Shown here piece by piece: positions 27,415 to 41,010 of a stretch of DNA of 64,000 nucleotides. The first letter of the stretch is position 1; each line of letters starts with the position of its first letter. Made by a program: the position numbers and the translations under genes. This DNA is from Pseudomonas sp. MAG733B. Its GTDB lineage: Bacteria > Pseudomonadota > Gammaproteobacteria > Pseudomonadales > Pseudomonadaceae. Location of the stretch: positions 6,294,501 to 6,358,500 of the forward strand of contig NZ_CP145732.1 of NCBI RefSeq assembly GCF_036884845.1, in the 5' to 3' direction. The notes beneath the pieces were generated by a model, which was not told the DNA's origin, searched no databases, and was given only the letters and a program-made list of their open reading frames with translations.

Positions 27415-29853
27415 TCACGCAGGCTTGGCCTCGACCAGCGCCTCGACCGCCATCTCCTTTTCAGCCTCTTTTAGATCTTCCTCACTGATCATTTCCGCAA
27501 TGACCCGCAAGCGCTCCACCACCCGTGCGTTGACGCTGCCTTCAGGGAATTCGCCGTTCTCGTCCGGCTCGCCCGCCGGTTCGCCGACCAGCAGGCTCAA
27601 GGCCTCATCAGCCTGGCGTACCGCGTAGACATGGAACTGCCCGGCACGCACCGCCGTCAGCACTTTCTCGTCGAGCATCAACGTAGCGACGTTGGCCTGC
27701 GGAATGATCGCGCCCTGCTCGCCGGTCAGCCCGCGCGCTTCACAGAGGCGGAAGAAGCCTTCGATCTTCTCGTTGACCCCGCCCACTGCCTGCACTTCAC
27801 CGAACTGGTTGATCGAACCGGTAATCGCAAAGCACTGTTTGAGCGGGGTTTTCGACAAGGCCGAAATCAGCGTGCACGCCTCGCCCAGAGAGGCGCTGTC
27901 GCCGTCCACATAACCGTAGGACTGCTCCAGTGCGATACTCGCGGAAATCGCCAACGGGAATTCCTGGGCGTAACGGCTGCCCAGATACCCGGTGAGGATC
28001 ATCACGCCTTTGGAGTGGATCGGCTGACCGAGGTTGACCTCACGTTCGATGTCGACGATGCCGCTGCCGCCCGGATACACCGTGGCGGAAATCCGCGCCG
28101 GTACACCGAAGGCCGAATCGCCGACTTCCAGCACCGTCAAGCCGTTGCACTTGCCGACCGCCGCGCCATCGGTGTCGATCAGGATGATCCCCGCCAGCAT
28201 GTCATCGAGAATCCGCGCCGACACGCGTCCGGTACGGGTGGCCTTGGCCTTCAGCGCACGTTCGATGTGCCCGGCGTCGGTCATCTCGTCACCCGCCAGA
28301 TGGCGAATGAAATCCGCCTCGCTGACCAGTTGGAACAGGTCGCCAATCCGTGCTGACAAACGCCCCTGATGCTCGGCCAGACGCGCGCTGTACGTCGCCA
28401 GACGCGCCACCGCATCGGCGGTCAACGGCGCCATGCCTTCTTCGGATGTACGGGTTTTGAGCAACTGGGCGAACTGCTCCAGGCTCTCGTCGACCATCGG
28501 GATGTCTTCGTCGAAATCCACCAGGACGCGGAACATCTCCTGGAAGTCCGGATCGAGGTCTTGCAGCGTGTAATAGAGCTGACGGGCGCCGATGATCACG
28601 ACTTTGACCTGCAGCGGAATGTGCTGCGGGTTCAGCGTGACGGTGGCGAACCGGCCCATTTCACCGAGCGGCGATTCCATTTTCAGCTTGCGCGATTGCA
28701 GGGCGCGTTTCAGCGCGTCCCACACGAACGGTTCGCTGAGCATTTTTTCCGCTTCGAGGATCAGGAAACCGCCGTTGGCGCGGTGCAGCGCACCCGGTCG
28801 CAATTGCCGATACGTCGTGTACAACGCGCCCTGATCGGTGCTGTATTCGATACGGCCGAACAGGTTTTCGTAGGTCGGGTGCGGTTCGAACACCACCGGC
28901 GCACCGCCGCTGGCCGAATGACCGACCACCAGGCTCGGCGCGTATTGCTCTTCCAGCAGTTTGCGGGCGACGGCGTCGGTCTTGCTGTCGTCCACCAGTT
29001 GCTCGACCACGGTCTTGAGCAGGTAAACCTGCATCGCTTGCAGGTAACCGCACACCGCCGCGTTCTCGGCGTACTTCTCCGACAACGGCGAAAGTAACGG
29101 CTGCAAGGCCAGGGTGATGGTTTCTTCGTTGAGGTGGCGCAGTTGATTGCTCGACTCTCGCTTCCATTGCGGCAGGCTGGCGAGCTCTTCGTTCAAGCGC
29201 TCTTCGAGGGACGAGATGTCCTCATGGAAACGCTCGCGCTCAGCTTCCGGCAACTGGGCGAATTCCGCTTCGTCCAGGGCCTTGCCTTCAAGCATCGGGG
29301 TGAACGCGATGTTGCTGCTGTCGCGGTAGAGAGCGACGTCCTTTTCCAGGGCCAGACGCTCAATGATATCCAGAGCCTTGTCGTAGCGCTGATTGAAGGC
29401 GCGGTCGATGGCGCTCTTTTTCTGTTGGTAGGACGGGTGCTCGAAAACGGCTGGGAAAGTTGCCAGCAGGTTGTCGATCAAACCGTTGATATCACCAATG
29501 AAATTACCGGCGGTACCCGACGGCAGCTCCAGTGCGCGAGGTTCGCGCGGCTCATCGAAATTATTGACGTAGACCCAGTCCGCCGGGGTCTGCAGGCGTT
29601 TGCCTTCGGCTTTCAGGTAGCGTTTGACGAACGAAAACCGGCCGGTGCCGGGCTCACCCATGACGAACACATTGTAACCGGGGCGTGGCATGGCCACACC
29701 GAACTGCAAGGCTTCGACAGCACGTTCCTGGCCAAGCACACCGCGAAAGGGCTCCAGATCATTGGTGGTAGAGAAGCTGAACTGTTCAGCGGAAAACGGA
29801 CGGGTCAGCGCTTCGGGCGCTAGACGCAAGCTGGCAGCAACAGGATCAGGCAT
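27415..29853 (-). CDS. Lon-like ATP-dependent protease (AAA_32/Lon_C)
   Basis: 812-aa protease of the Lon-related AAA_32 group. The nucleotide-binding loop reads GEPGTGRFS near residue 66, with Arg in place of the Walker A Lys; this is usual in this family. A long helical insert follows (residues ~100-300), then a Walker B-like GGFLILEAEKML. The C-terminal Lon domain has the Ser-Lys dyad in VDGDSASLGEACTLISAL and AVGGVNEKIEGFF. No N-terminal LAN domain is present, so it is not canonical LonA. It is presumably a cytosolic quality-control protease; substrates are unknown. Confidence 0.9.
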   Translation of the reverse strand: MPDPVAASLRLAPEALTRPFSAEQFSFSTTNDLEPFRGVLGQERAVEALQFGVAMPRPGYNVFVMGEPGTGRFSFVKRYLKAEGKRLQTPADWVYVNNFDEPREPRALELPSGTAGNFIGDINGLIDNLLATFPAVFEHPSYQQKKSAIDRAFNQRYDKALDIIERLALEKDVALYRDSSNIAFTPMLEGKALDEAEFAQLPEAERERFHEDISSLEERLNEELASLPQWKRESSNQLRHLNEETITLALQPLLSPLSEKYAENAAVCGYLQAMQVYLLKTVVEQLVDDSKTDAVARKLLEEQYAPSLVVGHSASGGAPVVFEPHPTYENLFGRIEYSTDQGALYTTYRQLRPGALHRANGGFLILEAEKMLSEPFVWDALKRALQSRKLKMESPLGEMGRFATVTLNPQHIPLQVKVVIIGARQLYYTLQDLDPDFQEMFRVLVDFDEDIPMVDESLEQFAQLLKTRTSEEGMAPLTADAVARLATYSARLAEHQGRLSARIGDLFQLVSEADFIRHLAGDEMTDAGHIERALKAKATRTGRVSARILDDMLAGIILIDTDGAAVGKCNGLTVLEVGDSAFGVPARISATVYPGGSGIVDIEREVNLGQPIHSKGVMILTGYLGSRYAQEFPLAISASIALEQSYGYVDGDSASLGEACTLISALSKTPLKQCFAITGSINQFGEVQAVGGVNEKIEGFFRLCEARGLTGEQGAIIPQANVATLMLDEKVLTAVRAGQFHVYAVRQADEALSLLVGEPAGEPDENGEFPEGSVNARVVERLRVIAEMISEEDLKEAEKEMAVEALVEAKPA

Positions 29854-30129
29854 CGGGCTTCCTTAGATCAGGCGGGGCAGATAGCGGCATTCTGGCGCTG
29901 CCTGTACCTGACTGGCAAGGAGCGCCTCAGACCAAAGCATAGACAAGTCATGCCGCCGCTGCGGGCGTGCGCCAAATCACTGTTTGCGGCAAATGTTTTG
30001 CAAAAAATCACGGAACCGCGCGATCGTGCCTAAACTCCAAACTGCGCGGCTGGACTAATAACCGGCCCACTGGCACCGGAACGGGCCAGATCCCTTGTCC
30101 ATTGGTACGCACATAAAGAGAACAAAGCT

Positions 30130-30618
30130 ATGAAACGGATTCTTCTCGGTACTCTCTTCACCGCTGTATCCATCAACGCCATGGCTCAGGCGCCAGGCGG
30201 CCCGGATTGCGGTTGGGGCAACATGCTGTTCGAAGGTCAGCGTGGCACCCCGGCTCACTTCCTGGCATCCACCACCAACGGCACTTCCGGCAACGCAACC
30301 TTCGGTATGACCTCCGGTACCAACGGTTGCTCGACCAACGCGTCGCTGACCTATGGCGGCAAATCCTGGTTTGCCATGAATGGCATGATGAACGAGCTGT
30401 CCGAAGACATGGCCAAAGGTAACGGCGAAGCGCTAACTACCTATGCCGTGGTACTGGGCGTGGCGCCGGAAGACCGTGCGCACTTCGCCGCCGTCACTCA
30501 CGAGCACTTCCAGCAGATCTTCAGCAAGGCTGACGTGACTGCCGAAGATGTGCATACCAACACCCTGGCCGTTCTGAAGAACGATCCTCGTCTGGCCAAG
30601 TACGCCACTCAGGCATAA
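30130..30618 (+). CDS. DUF3015 family exported protein
   Basis: 162-aa protein with a signal peptide (MKRILLGTLFTAVSINAMAQ) and the family pattern GGPDCGWGNMLFEGQRG, then STTNGTSGNATFGMTSGTNGCS. Two Cys are conserved and probably form a disulfide. The second half is helical (MMNELSEDMAKGNGEALTTYAVVLGV). It is periplasmic, of unknown function. It is followed by its own terminator and then the DUF4105 gene, a pairing common in Pseudomonas (from memory). Confidence 0.88.
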   Translation: MKRILLGTLFTAVSINAMAQAPGGPDCGWGNMLFEGQRGTPAHFLASTTNGTSGNATFGMTSGTNGCSTNASLTYGGKSWFAMNGMMNELSEDMAKGNGEALTTYAVVLGVAPEDRAHFAAVTHEHFQQIFSKADVTAEDVHTNTLAVLKNDPRLAKYATQA

Positions 30619-30628
30619 GCTCGACCCG

Positions 30629-30660
30629 CCCGCTTCTTTCGGGAAGCGGGTTTTGTTTTT
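30629..30660 (+). terminator. Terminator of the DUF3015 gene
   Basis: CCGCTTC-tttcg-GGAAGCGG followed by TTTTGTTTTT, 10 bp after the stop. Confidence 0.88.
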
Positions 30661-30708
30661 TGGACCTGCCCCTCTTTGGGTCTTTTTCTCAAGTATTAAG
30701 TTGCCACT

Positions 30709-32562
30709 ATGCTCAAACGCCTTGCCTGGCTGGCGCTCTGTGTCTGCGCCCCGCTGTCCGCCGCGCCTCACATCGACCCTCAACGTTTGCAGCAACTGGC
30801 CAACGACCCTTTCTGGATTTCCCTGGGCCATTACGAAACCGCCAAGCTCGGCGGCTGGCGCAGCTATGTCAGCGACCCGAAATTCTTCCTCGCCGCGGAT
30901 GGCAACGAACATCCCGATCATGAACTGGCCGCTACCGTACAGGCCTTGTACGCGCCGGCGAGTGCCGGCGAGCAGCACGCCCAATGCGTTTACCCTGCCC
31001 GCACGCGTTGGCTCAAGGCACAATTGAATCTGACCGATTTGCCGACACTGGACTGCGCCGAGTTCAAGCAGTGGTTCAAGGACGTCTCGCCCCACAGCGC
31101 GGTGATGATCTTCCCGGCGGCCTATTTGAACAGTCCATCGTCGATGTTCGGCCACACCCTTCTGCGCATCGACCAAGCTGATGTGCAGAGCGACAAGACC
31201 TCACTGCTCAGTTACGCGATCAATTTTGGCGCCTACATCGAAGGCTCCGACAACAGCATCCTTTACGCCTGGAAAGGCTTGATGGGCGGCTATCCCGGGC
31301 TGTTCGCGCTGGTGCCATACCAGGAAAAGCTCTCGGAGTACCGCAGCCTGGAAAACCGCGACCTGTGGGAGTACCGGCTGAACCTGACACAAGCGGAAAC
31401 CGCGCGCATGGTCGAGCACGTCTGGGAGTTGAAGCAGATCAAGTTCGATTACTTCTTCTTCGACGAAAACTGTTCCTATCGCCTGCTGGAACTGCTGCAA
31501 GTGGCCCGCCCGAGCCTGCGCCTGACCGAACAATTCCCGCTGACCGCCATCCCGACCGATACCGTCAAAGCCGTGAAAGAAGCCGGGCTGGTGGAATCGA
31601 TCCAGTACCGCCCTTCCCGTGAGCGAGAGTTGCTGAGCCGCGCCGAGCCATTGAACCCGGAAGAGCAGCAGTGGGTGCTGAAAGTCAGTGCTGACCAGAA
31701 GCAATTGCAAACGCCGGAATTCAAGGCCCAACCCCGCGACCGTCAGGCGCTGATCATCGATGCGGCCTATCGCCTGGAACGCTATCGCGCCAACGGCCAG
31801 GAGCGTGATCCAGCGCGAGCGCAACGCAGCTTCGAACTGCTGCGGGCGATCAACCAGAACCCGGCACCGGAATTGGTTATCCCGCAACCGGGCCTGCCCG
31901 AAGATGGCCACGAATCCCGCACGTGGCAGGTCGGTGTCGGCACCCGTGGCGACCGTGCGTTCGGCGAATACGGCCTGCGCATGGCCTATCACGACCTCAA
32001 CGACAATTCGGAAAGCTTCCCCCTCGGCGCGCAGATCGAAATCCTGCAACTGAAGCTGCGCCAGTACGAAGGTAATGACTGGCAGGTGCAGCAACTGGAC
32101 CTGGCAACCATTCGCTCCCTGACCCCGCGCAATGAGTTGCTGCAACCGCTGTCGTGGCAGGTCACCGGTGGCCTGGAGCGAGTGCCGGGCAAGCATGACG
32201 ATGAAACCCTGGTCAGCCACGTCAACGGCGGCGGTGGTGGAACCTGGCAACTGGCCGACGACATGCTCGGTTTTGCCTTGGGTACTGTGCGTGTGGAGCA
32301 CAACAATGACTTCGCCGAATTCATTTCCCCGGCGGCGGGTTTCAACACGGGGTTGCTGTGGAAAAACCCGTTGGGCAACTTGAGCCTCGAAACCAAAGGC
32401 GATTTCTTCACCAATGGCGAAGTGCGCCGGTCCATCAGTTTGAATCAGCAATGGGAGCTGTCGCGCAACCTGGGCTTGCGCCTGAGCGCCCAGCGCGAGT
32501 TCAGCCATTTGGCGACGCCCGAAAACGAAGTGATGCTTGAGGTGAAGTGGTATCACTATTGA
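30709..32562 (+). CDS. DUF4105 (Lnb-type N-terminal) envelope protein
   Basis: 617-aa exported protein. Signal peptide MLKRLAWLALCVCAPLSA. The DUF4105 core spans roughly residues 130-330, with IFPAAYLNSPSSMFGHTLLRID and FDYFFFDENCSYRLLELL; the conserved His in GHT and Cys in ENCS could form a Cys-His catalytic pair (inference). The C-terminal ~250 residues alternate like a beta-barrel (GTRGDRAFGEYGLRMAYHDL; LSLETKGDFFTNGEVRRSIS) and end in EVMLEVKWYHY, with a terminal aromatic as in outer-membrane proteins. The function is not established. Confidence 0.87.
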   Translation: MLKRLAWLALCVCAPLSAAPHIDPQRLQQLANDPFWISLGHYETAKLGGWRSYVSDPKFFLAADGNEHPDHELAATVQALYAPASAGEQHAQCVYPARTRWLKAQLNLTDLPTLDCAEFKQWFKDVSPHSAVMIFPAAYLNSPSSMFGHTLLRIDQADVQSDKTSLLSYAINFGAYIEGSDNSILYAWKGLMGGYPGLFALVPYQEKLSEYRSLENRDLWEYRLNLTQAETARMVEHVWELKQIKFDYFFFDENCSYRLLELLQVARPSLRLTEQFPLTAIPTDTVKAVKEAGLVESIQYRPSRERELLSRAEPLNPEEQQWVLKVSADQKQLQTPEFKAQPRDRQALIIDAAYRLERYRANGQERDPARAQRSFELLRAINQNPAPELVIPQPGLPEDGHESRTWQVGVGTRGDRAFGEYGLRMAYHDLNDNSESFPLGAQIEILQLKLRQYEGNDWQVQQLDLATIRSLTPRNELLQPLSWQVTGGLERVPGKHDDETLVSHVNGGGGGTWQLADDMLGFALGTVRVEHNNDFAEFISPAAGFNTGLLWKNPLGNLSLETKGDFFTNGEVRRSISLNQQWELSRNLGLRLSAQREFSHLATPENEVMLEVKWYHY

Positions 32563-32582
32563 CCTAAACACACCGCAACCCC

Positions 32583-32673
32583 TGTAGGAGTGAGCCTGCT
32601 CGCGATAGCGCAACTTCAGTCGATATCGCAGTTGGCTGATAAACCGCCATCGCGAGCAGGCTCGCTCCTACAG
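32583..32673. repeat. REPIN, CTCGCGAT type
   Basis: Arms TGTAGGAGTGAGCCTGCTCG CGAT and ATCGCGAGCAGGCTCGCTCC TACAG, immediately after the DUF4105 gene. Confidence 0.88.
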
Positions 32674-32759
32674 TAGTTTTGTGGTGTTGAATGGGGACAG
32701 ACATCCGCCGAAACTAAAAGCCTGCAACCATGGCCCAATTCCTATAACGGGAGAAATCC

Positions 32760-34606
<1,847 letters not shown>

Positions 34607-34786
34607 TTATTGTCGTTGGGAGAGATTGGGCCGGACTTTAACAAACGGATCGCGCACAAGAACAGAGCAGAATGTCGCATTTGTGAAATTAAATGGTGCA
34701 CAGGATATAAATCAGACCCGTTTTTTGGTCGGTTTTGCACCTGAATAGGGAGCTAATCTCCAAGTCATGCACCAACAGTTACACCA

Positions 34787-34880
34787 TCATCGCCAGCAGG
34801 CTGGCTCCCACAGGGGTTGGCGGTGGAACGGGATTTATTGCCTGCACAATACTTTGTGGGAGCTGGCCTGCCAGCGATGA
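34787..34880. repeat. REPIN, CATCGCCAGCAGG variant
   Basis: Arms TCATCGCCAGCAGGCTGGCT CCCACAG and TGTGGGAGCTGGCCTGCCAG CGATGA. The stem differs from the CTCGCGAT class (CGCTGGCAGG instead of CTCGCGAT). It occupies most of the 371-bp gap between gdhA and ettA; the rest holds the ettA terminator and upstream gdhA DNA. Confidence 0.85.
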
Positions 34881-34910
34881 ATTCTCCTCGGTATCCCTGA
34901 AAAACCGGCC

Positions 34911-34942
34911 AAAAAAAACGGAGCCCGAAGGCTCCGCTCTTT
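34911..34942 (-). terminator. Terminator of ettA
   Basis: On the minus strand GGAGCC-ttcg-GGCTCC precedes an eight-T run, about 18 bp after the ettA stop. Confidence 0.88.
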
Positions 34943-34959
34943 ATGCAACCAACCCGAAA

Positions 34960-36624
<1,665 letters not shown>

Positions 36625-36912
36625 GGAGAACCTTGGGTCAGTGACTGATGAATGAATAGAGCGCAGGCGAAGCCCGGGCCAGACCATGCGCGTTGACCGC
36701 TTAGTTGGAGACCAAAGCGTGCGCGCTGAAAAAAGTCTGAGTTTAGGAGCTGGAACGCTCCCGCGTAACCGGCAAAGCTACCTGAATGACAGAAGGCCGT
36801 CCAGCCGAGCGGGGCTGGCACTTTGCCACAACTCAAGGCATGCTAGCCGCCCTTCGGGCGTCCGGCTTATAGTGCACGTCGCGCCAGTCCAGCCAAACCG
36901 CAGGATTACAGC

Positions 36913-39900
36913 TTGTCCAATGTCCCTTCGCCCTTGACCACCCGTGCACCGACAGCGGCGTCCGGTTCGCCCCTGCGCGGAACCCTCAAAGGTGCGTTGG
37001 CGACCCTGGTGCTGATGCTGCTCGCACTGCTGTTCTGGCAACTGCTGGATCAGCTACGCGAAACCCAGAAAAGCCAGCGTCAGTACACCATCGACTACAC
37101 CGCCGACCTGGCCGCGCAAGTCAGTCTGAACATGGCGCTCAACGCGCAGATCGCCATGAACCTGCTACCGATCGTCGAACAGCCGCAAAGTACCGACGAA
37201 CAGCAGGAGCTGCTGCGCAAGCTGCAAAAGTCCTTGCCTGACCTGACCAGCCTGGCCCTGCTCAGCCCTTCCGGCACCATCATCACGGACAGCGCGGCCA
37301 ACAGCGAAGACGCCGACTACCTGAGCGAACTGGTCCGGCGCAGCCGTGCCCAGCCTCACTATTTCAGCAACGCCATCGATGGTTCGATGGTGCACCTGTT
37401 ATTGCATCAAGCCAGCGGCAGCACACGTGGCTATTGGGCCTTGCGTTTCAAACCGACATTTTTCTCGTCTTTGACCAAGTTGAACGAAGCCGATGGCCGT
37501 CCCCAGTGGCTGGTGGAAAACCGCTTCAACCACCAGATCATCAGCCGCGATGAAGCGCTGCCATTGGTCAACCCCGGCACGCTGACCCAGGATGACCTGA
37601 GCAATAGCGTGCTGACCGTTCCGCTGAGCGGCAGCGACTGGCAACTGCGCGGGCTGTTCGATCGCCAGCGCGTACTCGAAGAACTGCTGCCGGCCTTCAT
37701 CGGCAAATGCCTGCTGGGCCTGGCCTTTTCCATGTTGCCGTTCATCGTCCTGCTGAACATGCGCCGGCGTCAGCGCCAGTTGCATGAAGGCCGTCGGCGC
37801 TATCAGGAGATTTTCGAAGGCACCGGCGTTGCGTTGTGCGTGCTCGACATGTCCGGCCTCAAGAATGTGTTCGGCAAGGGCCAGATGCAGAGCAACAATC
37901 AACTGCAAACGTGGCTGGCGGTCCCGGAGCAGCGCCAGCAGTTATTACAGGCGCTGCGCATTACCGAGGTCAACCAGGTCGCGTTGCAACTGCTCAACGT
38001 CAACACCTCCGATCAAGCCTGGAAACTGCTGATCGACGGCAACCCGCTGGACGGCAGCGCTATCGGCAACCAAGTCCTGGAAGCGCTGCTCAACCAACAG
38101 AAAAAGCTTGAACTGGAAATCCGGCTCCAGGACGCCGCCGGCAACGACCAGCACCTGTGGCTGGTGCTGCGCCTGCCGGAAAGCCCTGAAGACTATAAAG
38201 CGGTGATCCTGAGCATCACCGACATCACCAGCCGCAAGCTCATCGAGTTGTCGCTGCAAGAGCGTGAAGGATTCTGGTCCGATGTGGTGCGCACCGTGCC
38301 CGATCACCTGTATGTGCAGGACGTGATCAGCCAGCGCATGATCTTCAGCAACCACCATCTGGGCCAGACCCTCGGTTACAGCCGTACCGAGCTGCACCAG
38401 ATGGGCGAGTATTTCTGGGAAATCCTGCTGCATCCCGACGATGCCGACTACTACCACCGCTCGCGCCAGAGCCAGCGGCAAGGTGGCTACAGCCAATTGA
38501 TGCAATGCCAGTTGCGCTTCCGTCACCGCGACGGTGAATGGCGCCGTTTCGACATTCGCGAACAGGCCCTGGCGCGGGACAAGAACGATCAGGTGACTCG
38601 CATCATCGGCGTGGCCAAGGACGTCACCGAACAGATCGAAGCCAGTGAGTCCCTGCGCGACAGCGAGCAGCGCTACCGGATGCTCGCCGAAAGCATCAGC
38701 GACGTGATTTTTTCCACCGACAACCGCATGACGCTCAATTACGTCAGCCCGTCGGTGCAAGCCGTGCTGGGTTACGACGCCGAATGGATTTTCCAGAACG
38801 GCTGGCAATCGACCATCGCCAACCCGCAGCAACTGGCCGGTATCTACACGCTGATGGAGCGGGTCAGCAAAGCGCTGGATCACCCCGAGCAACTGGCACT
38901 GTTGCGCAACCAGGTGCAGACCCAGTTGTTCCTGTTCGATTGCTTGCGGGCCGATGGGCGCAAGATTCCGATCGAGCTGCGGCTGGTACTGGTCTGGGAC
39001 GAGCACGGCGCATTCGAAGGCGTACTTGGGGTTGGTCGCGACATCAGCCAGCAGCGCCGCGCCGAAAAAGACCTGCGCATGGCCGCCACGGTATTCGAAC
39101 ACTCGACGTCGGCGATCCTGATCACCGACCCGGCCGGCTACATCGTCCAGGCCAACGAAGCCTTCAGCCGCGTCAGCGGTTATGCGGTGGAACAGGTGCT
39201 CGACCAGTTGCCGAACATGCTGACCGTTGACGAGCAGCAGGAAGCCCATCTGCGCTACGTGCTCAAGCAACTGAACCAGAACAGCACCTGGGAAGGCGAA
39301 GTCTGGCTCAAGCGCCGCAATGGCGAACATTACCCGGCGTGGGTCGGCATCACCGCCGTACTGGACGACGAAGGCGACCTGGCCAGTTACGTGTGCTTCT
39401 TCAGCGACATCAGCGAGCGCAAGGCCAGTGAGCAGCGCATTCACCGCCTCGCCTATTACGACGCCTTGACGCACCTGCCCAACCGCACGCTGTTCCAGGA
39501 TCGTCTGCACACCGCGTTGCAAGCGGCCGAACGGCAGAAGTCGTGGGTGGTGCTGATGTTCCTCGACCTCGACCGTTTCAAACCGATCAATGACTCCCTG
39601 GGCCACGCCGCCGGCGACCGCATGCTCAAGGAAATGGCCACGCGCCTGCTCGGTTGTGTCGATGATGACGATACCGTGGCGCGCATGGGCGGTGACGAGT
39701 TCACCTTGCTCCTGCAACCACGGGCCAACCGTGAAATTGCCTTGAACCGGGCGATCCACGTGGCCGAACAGATTCTCGCCAGCCTGGTAAAACCGTTCGT
39801 GCTCGAAGGCCGCGAGTTCTTTGTCACGGCCAGTATCGGCATCGCCCTGAGCCCGCAGGACGGCAACGAACTCAGCCAGTTGATGAAGAATGCCGACACC

Positions 39901-40761
39901 GCGATGTACCACGCCAAGGAGCGCGGCAAGAACAACTTCCAGTTCTATCAGGCGGACATGAACGCCAGCGCCCTGGAGCGTCTGGAGCTGGAAAGCGACT
40001 TGCGTCACGCACTGGAGCAGAACGAGTTCGTGCTGTATTACCAGCCGCAATTCAGCGGCGATGGCAAACGTTTGACCGGCGCCGAAGCGCTGCTGCGCTG
40101 GCGCCACCCGCGTCGCGGCCTGGTGCCGCCGGGGGATTTCATTCCGGTGCTCGAAGAGCTCGGTCTGGTGGTGGATGTCGGCGACTGGGTGATCAGCGAA
40201 GCCTGCCGCCAGCTCAAGACCTGGCATCAAGCCAAGGTGCGCGTACCGAAGGTGTCGGTGAACATTTCCGCGCGGCAGTTCTCCGACGGCCAGCTCGGTA
40301 CGCGGATCGCCACCATCCTCAAGGAAACCGGCCTGCCGCCGGCGTGCCTGGAGCTGGAACTGACCGAAAGTATCCTGATGCGCGAAGTCAGCGAGGCGAT
40401 GCAGATTCTCGACGGCTTGAAAAACCTCGGCCTGAGCATTGCGGTCGACGACTTCGGCACGGGCTACTCATCGCTCAACTACCTCAAGCAGTTCCCGATC
40501 GACGTGCTGAAAATCGACCGCACCTTCGTCGATGGCCTGCCGTCGGGTGAACAGGATGCGCAGATCGCCCGGGCGATCATCGCCATGGCCCACAGCCTCA
40601 ACCTGGCGGTGATCGCCGAGGGCGTGGAAACTCAGGAGCAGCTGGATTTCCTCAGGGAACACGGTTGCGATGAGGTTCAGGGGTATCTGTTCGGGCGGCC
40701 GATGCCGGCGGACAAGTTCGAAGTGCAGTTCAGCGATGATGCGCTGTTCATGTTTGACTGA
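36913..40761 (+). CDS. morA: MorA-type membrane PAS-GGDEF-EAL protein
   Basis: Cyclic-di-GMP enzyme of 1282 aa. Two membrane helices (about residues 27-47 and 259-279) bracket a periplasmic sensor. Several PAS/PAC repeats follow (~290-880). The diguanylate cyclase motif GGDEF is intact at 926-930 but the RxxD inhibitory site is absent (DDDD). The phosphodiesterase domain has EALLRW at 1058 and [13 protein letters not shown], so both activities are possible. The frame begins at TTG with AGGA upstream; there is no ATG before the first helix. Position between ettA and glyA matches MorA, a regulator of motility and biofilm. Confidence 0.9.
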   Translation: MSNVPSPLTTRAPTAASGSPLRGTLKGALATLVLMLLALLFWQLLDQLRETQKSQRQYTIDYTADLAAQVSLNMALNAQIAMNLLPIVEQPQSTDEQQELLRKLQKSLPDLTSLALLSPSGTIITDSAANSEDADYLSELVRRSRAQPHYFSNAIDGSMVHLLLHQASGSTRGYWALRFKPTFFSSLTKLNEADGRPQWLVENRFNHQIISRDEALPLVNPGTLTQDDLSNSVLTVPLSGSDWQLRGLFDRQRVLEELLPAFIGKCLLGLAFSMLPFIVLLNMRRRQRQLHEGRRRYQEIFEGTGVALCVLDMSGLKNVFGKGQMQSNNQLQTWLAVPEQRQQLLQALRITEVNQVALQLLNVNTSDQAWKLLIDGNPLDGSAIGNQVLEALLNQQKKLELEIRLQDAAGNDQHLWLVLRLPESPEDYKAVILSITDITSRKLIELSLQEREGFWSDVVRTVPDHLYVQDVISQRMIFSNHHLGQTLGYSRTELHQMGEYFWEILLHPDDADYYHRSRQSQRQGGYSQLMQCQLRFRHRDGEWRRFDIREQALARDKNDQVTRIIGVAKDVTEQIEASESLRDSEQRYRMLAESISDVIFSTDNRMTLNYVSPSVQAVLGYDAEWIFQNGWQSTIANPQQLAGIYTLMERVSKALDHPEQLALLRNQVQTQLFLFDCLRADGRKIPIELRLVLVWDEHGAFEGVLGVGRDISQQRRAEKDLRMAATVFEHSTSAILITDPAGYIVQANEAFSRVSGYAVEQVLDQLPNMLTVDEQQEAHLRYVLKQLNQNSTWEGEVWLKRRNGEHYPAWVGITAVLDDEGDLASYVCFFSDISERKASEQRIHRLAYYDALTHLPNRTLFQDRLHTALQAAERQKSWVVLMFLDLDRFKPINDSLGHAAGDRMLKEMATRLLGCVDDDDTVARMGGDEFTLLLQPRANREIALNRAIHVAEQILASLVKPFVLEGREFFVTASIGIALSPQDGNELSQLMKNADTAMYHAKERGKNNFQFYQADMNASALERLELESDLRHALEQNEFVLYYQPQFSGDGKRLTGAEALLRWRHPRRGLVPPGDFIPVLEELGLVVDVGDWVISEACRQLKTWHQAKVRVPKVSVNISARQFSDGQLGTRIATILKETGLPPACLELELTESILMREVSEAMQILDGLKNLGLSIAVDDFGTGYSSLNYLKQFPIDVLKIDRTFVDGLPSGEQDAQIARAIIAMAHSLNLAVIAEGVETQEQLDFLREHGCDEVQGYLFGRPMPADKFEVQFSDDALFMFD

Positions 40762-40784
40762 AGTATTGCAGCGAGGCAGCTGGC

Positions 40785-40885
40785 CTCATCGCTGGCAAGC
40801 CAGCTCCCACAGTGACTTGCTGTGGACCAATATTTGTGGGGCGAAGCACGGACATTGTGGGAGCTGGCTTGCCAGCGATGGGGCC
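40785..40885. repeat. REPIN, CATCGCTGGC variant
   Basis: Arms CCTCATCGCTGGCAAGCCAG CTCCCACAG and TGTGGGAGCTGGCTTGCCAG CGATGGGG are in inverted order, same variant class as 34787-34880. Confidence 0.85.
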
Positions 40886-41010
40886 AGCACAGACACCGCA
40901 TGTCAGTCATGAAGCCCACTTGTCTGCGACATGATGTCCTTTCATATGCCTTCCAAAACCCGTTGGGGTAGAATGCCCCCCTTTTCTGCCCCCGATCCTT
41001 GAGGACCGCC

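Noticed and set aside
37945..40230. 761-codon minus-strand frame
   Set aside because: Antisense shadow of morA; no domain or start site.
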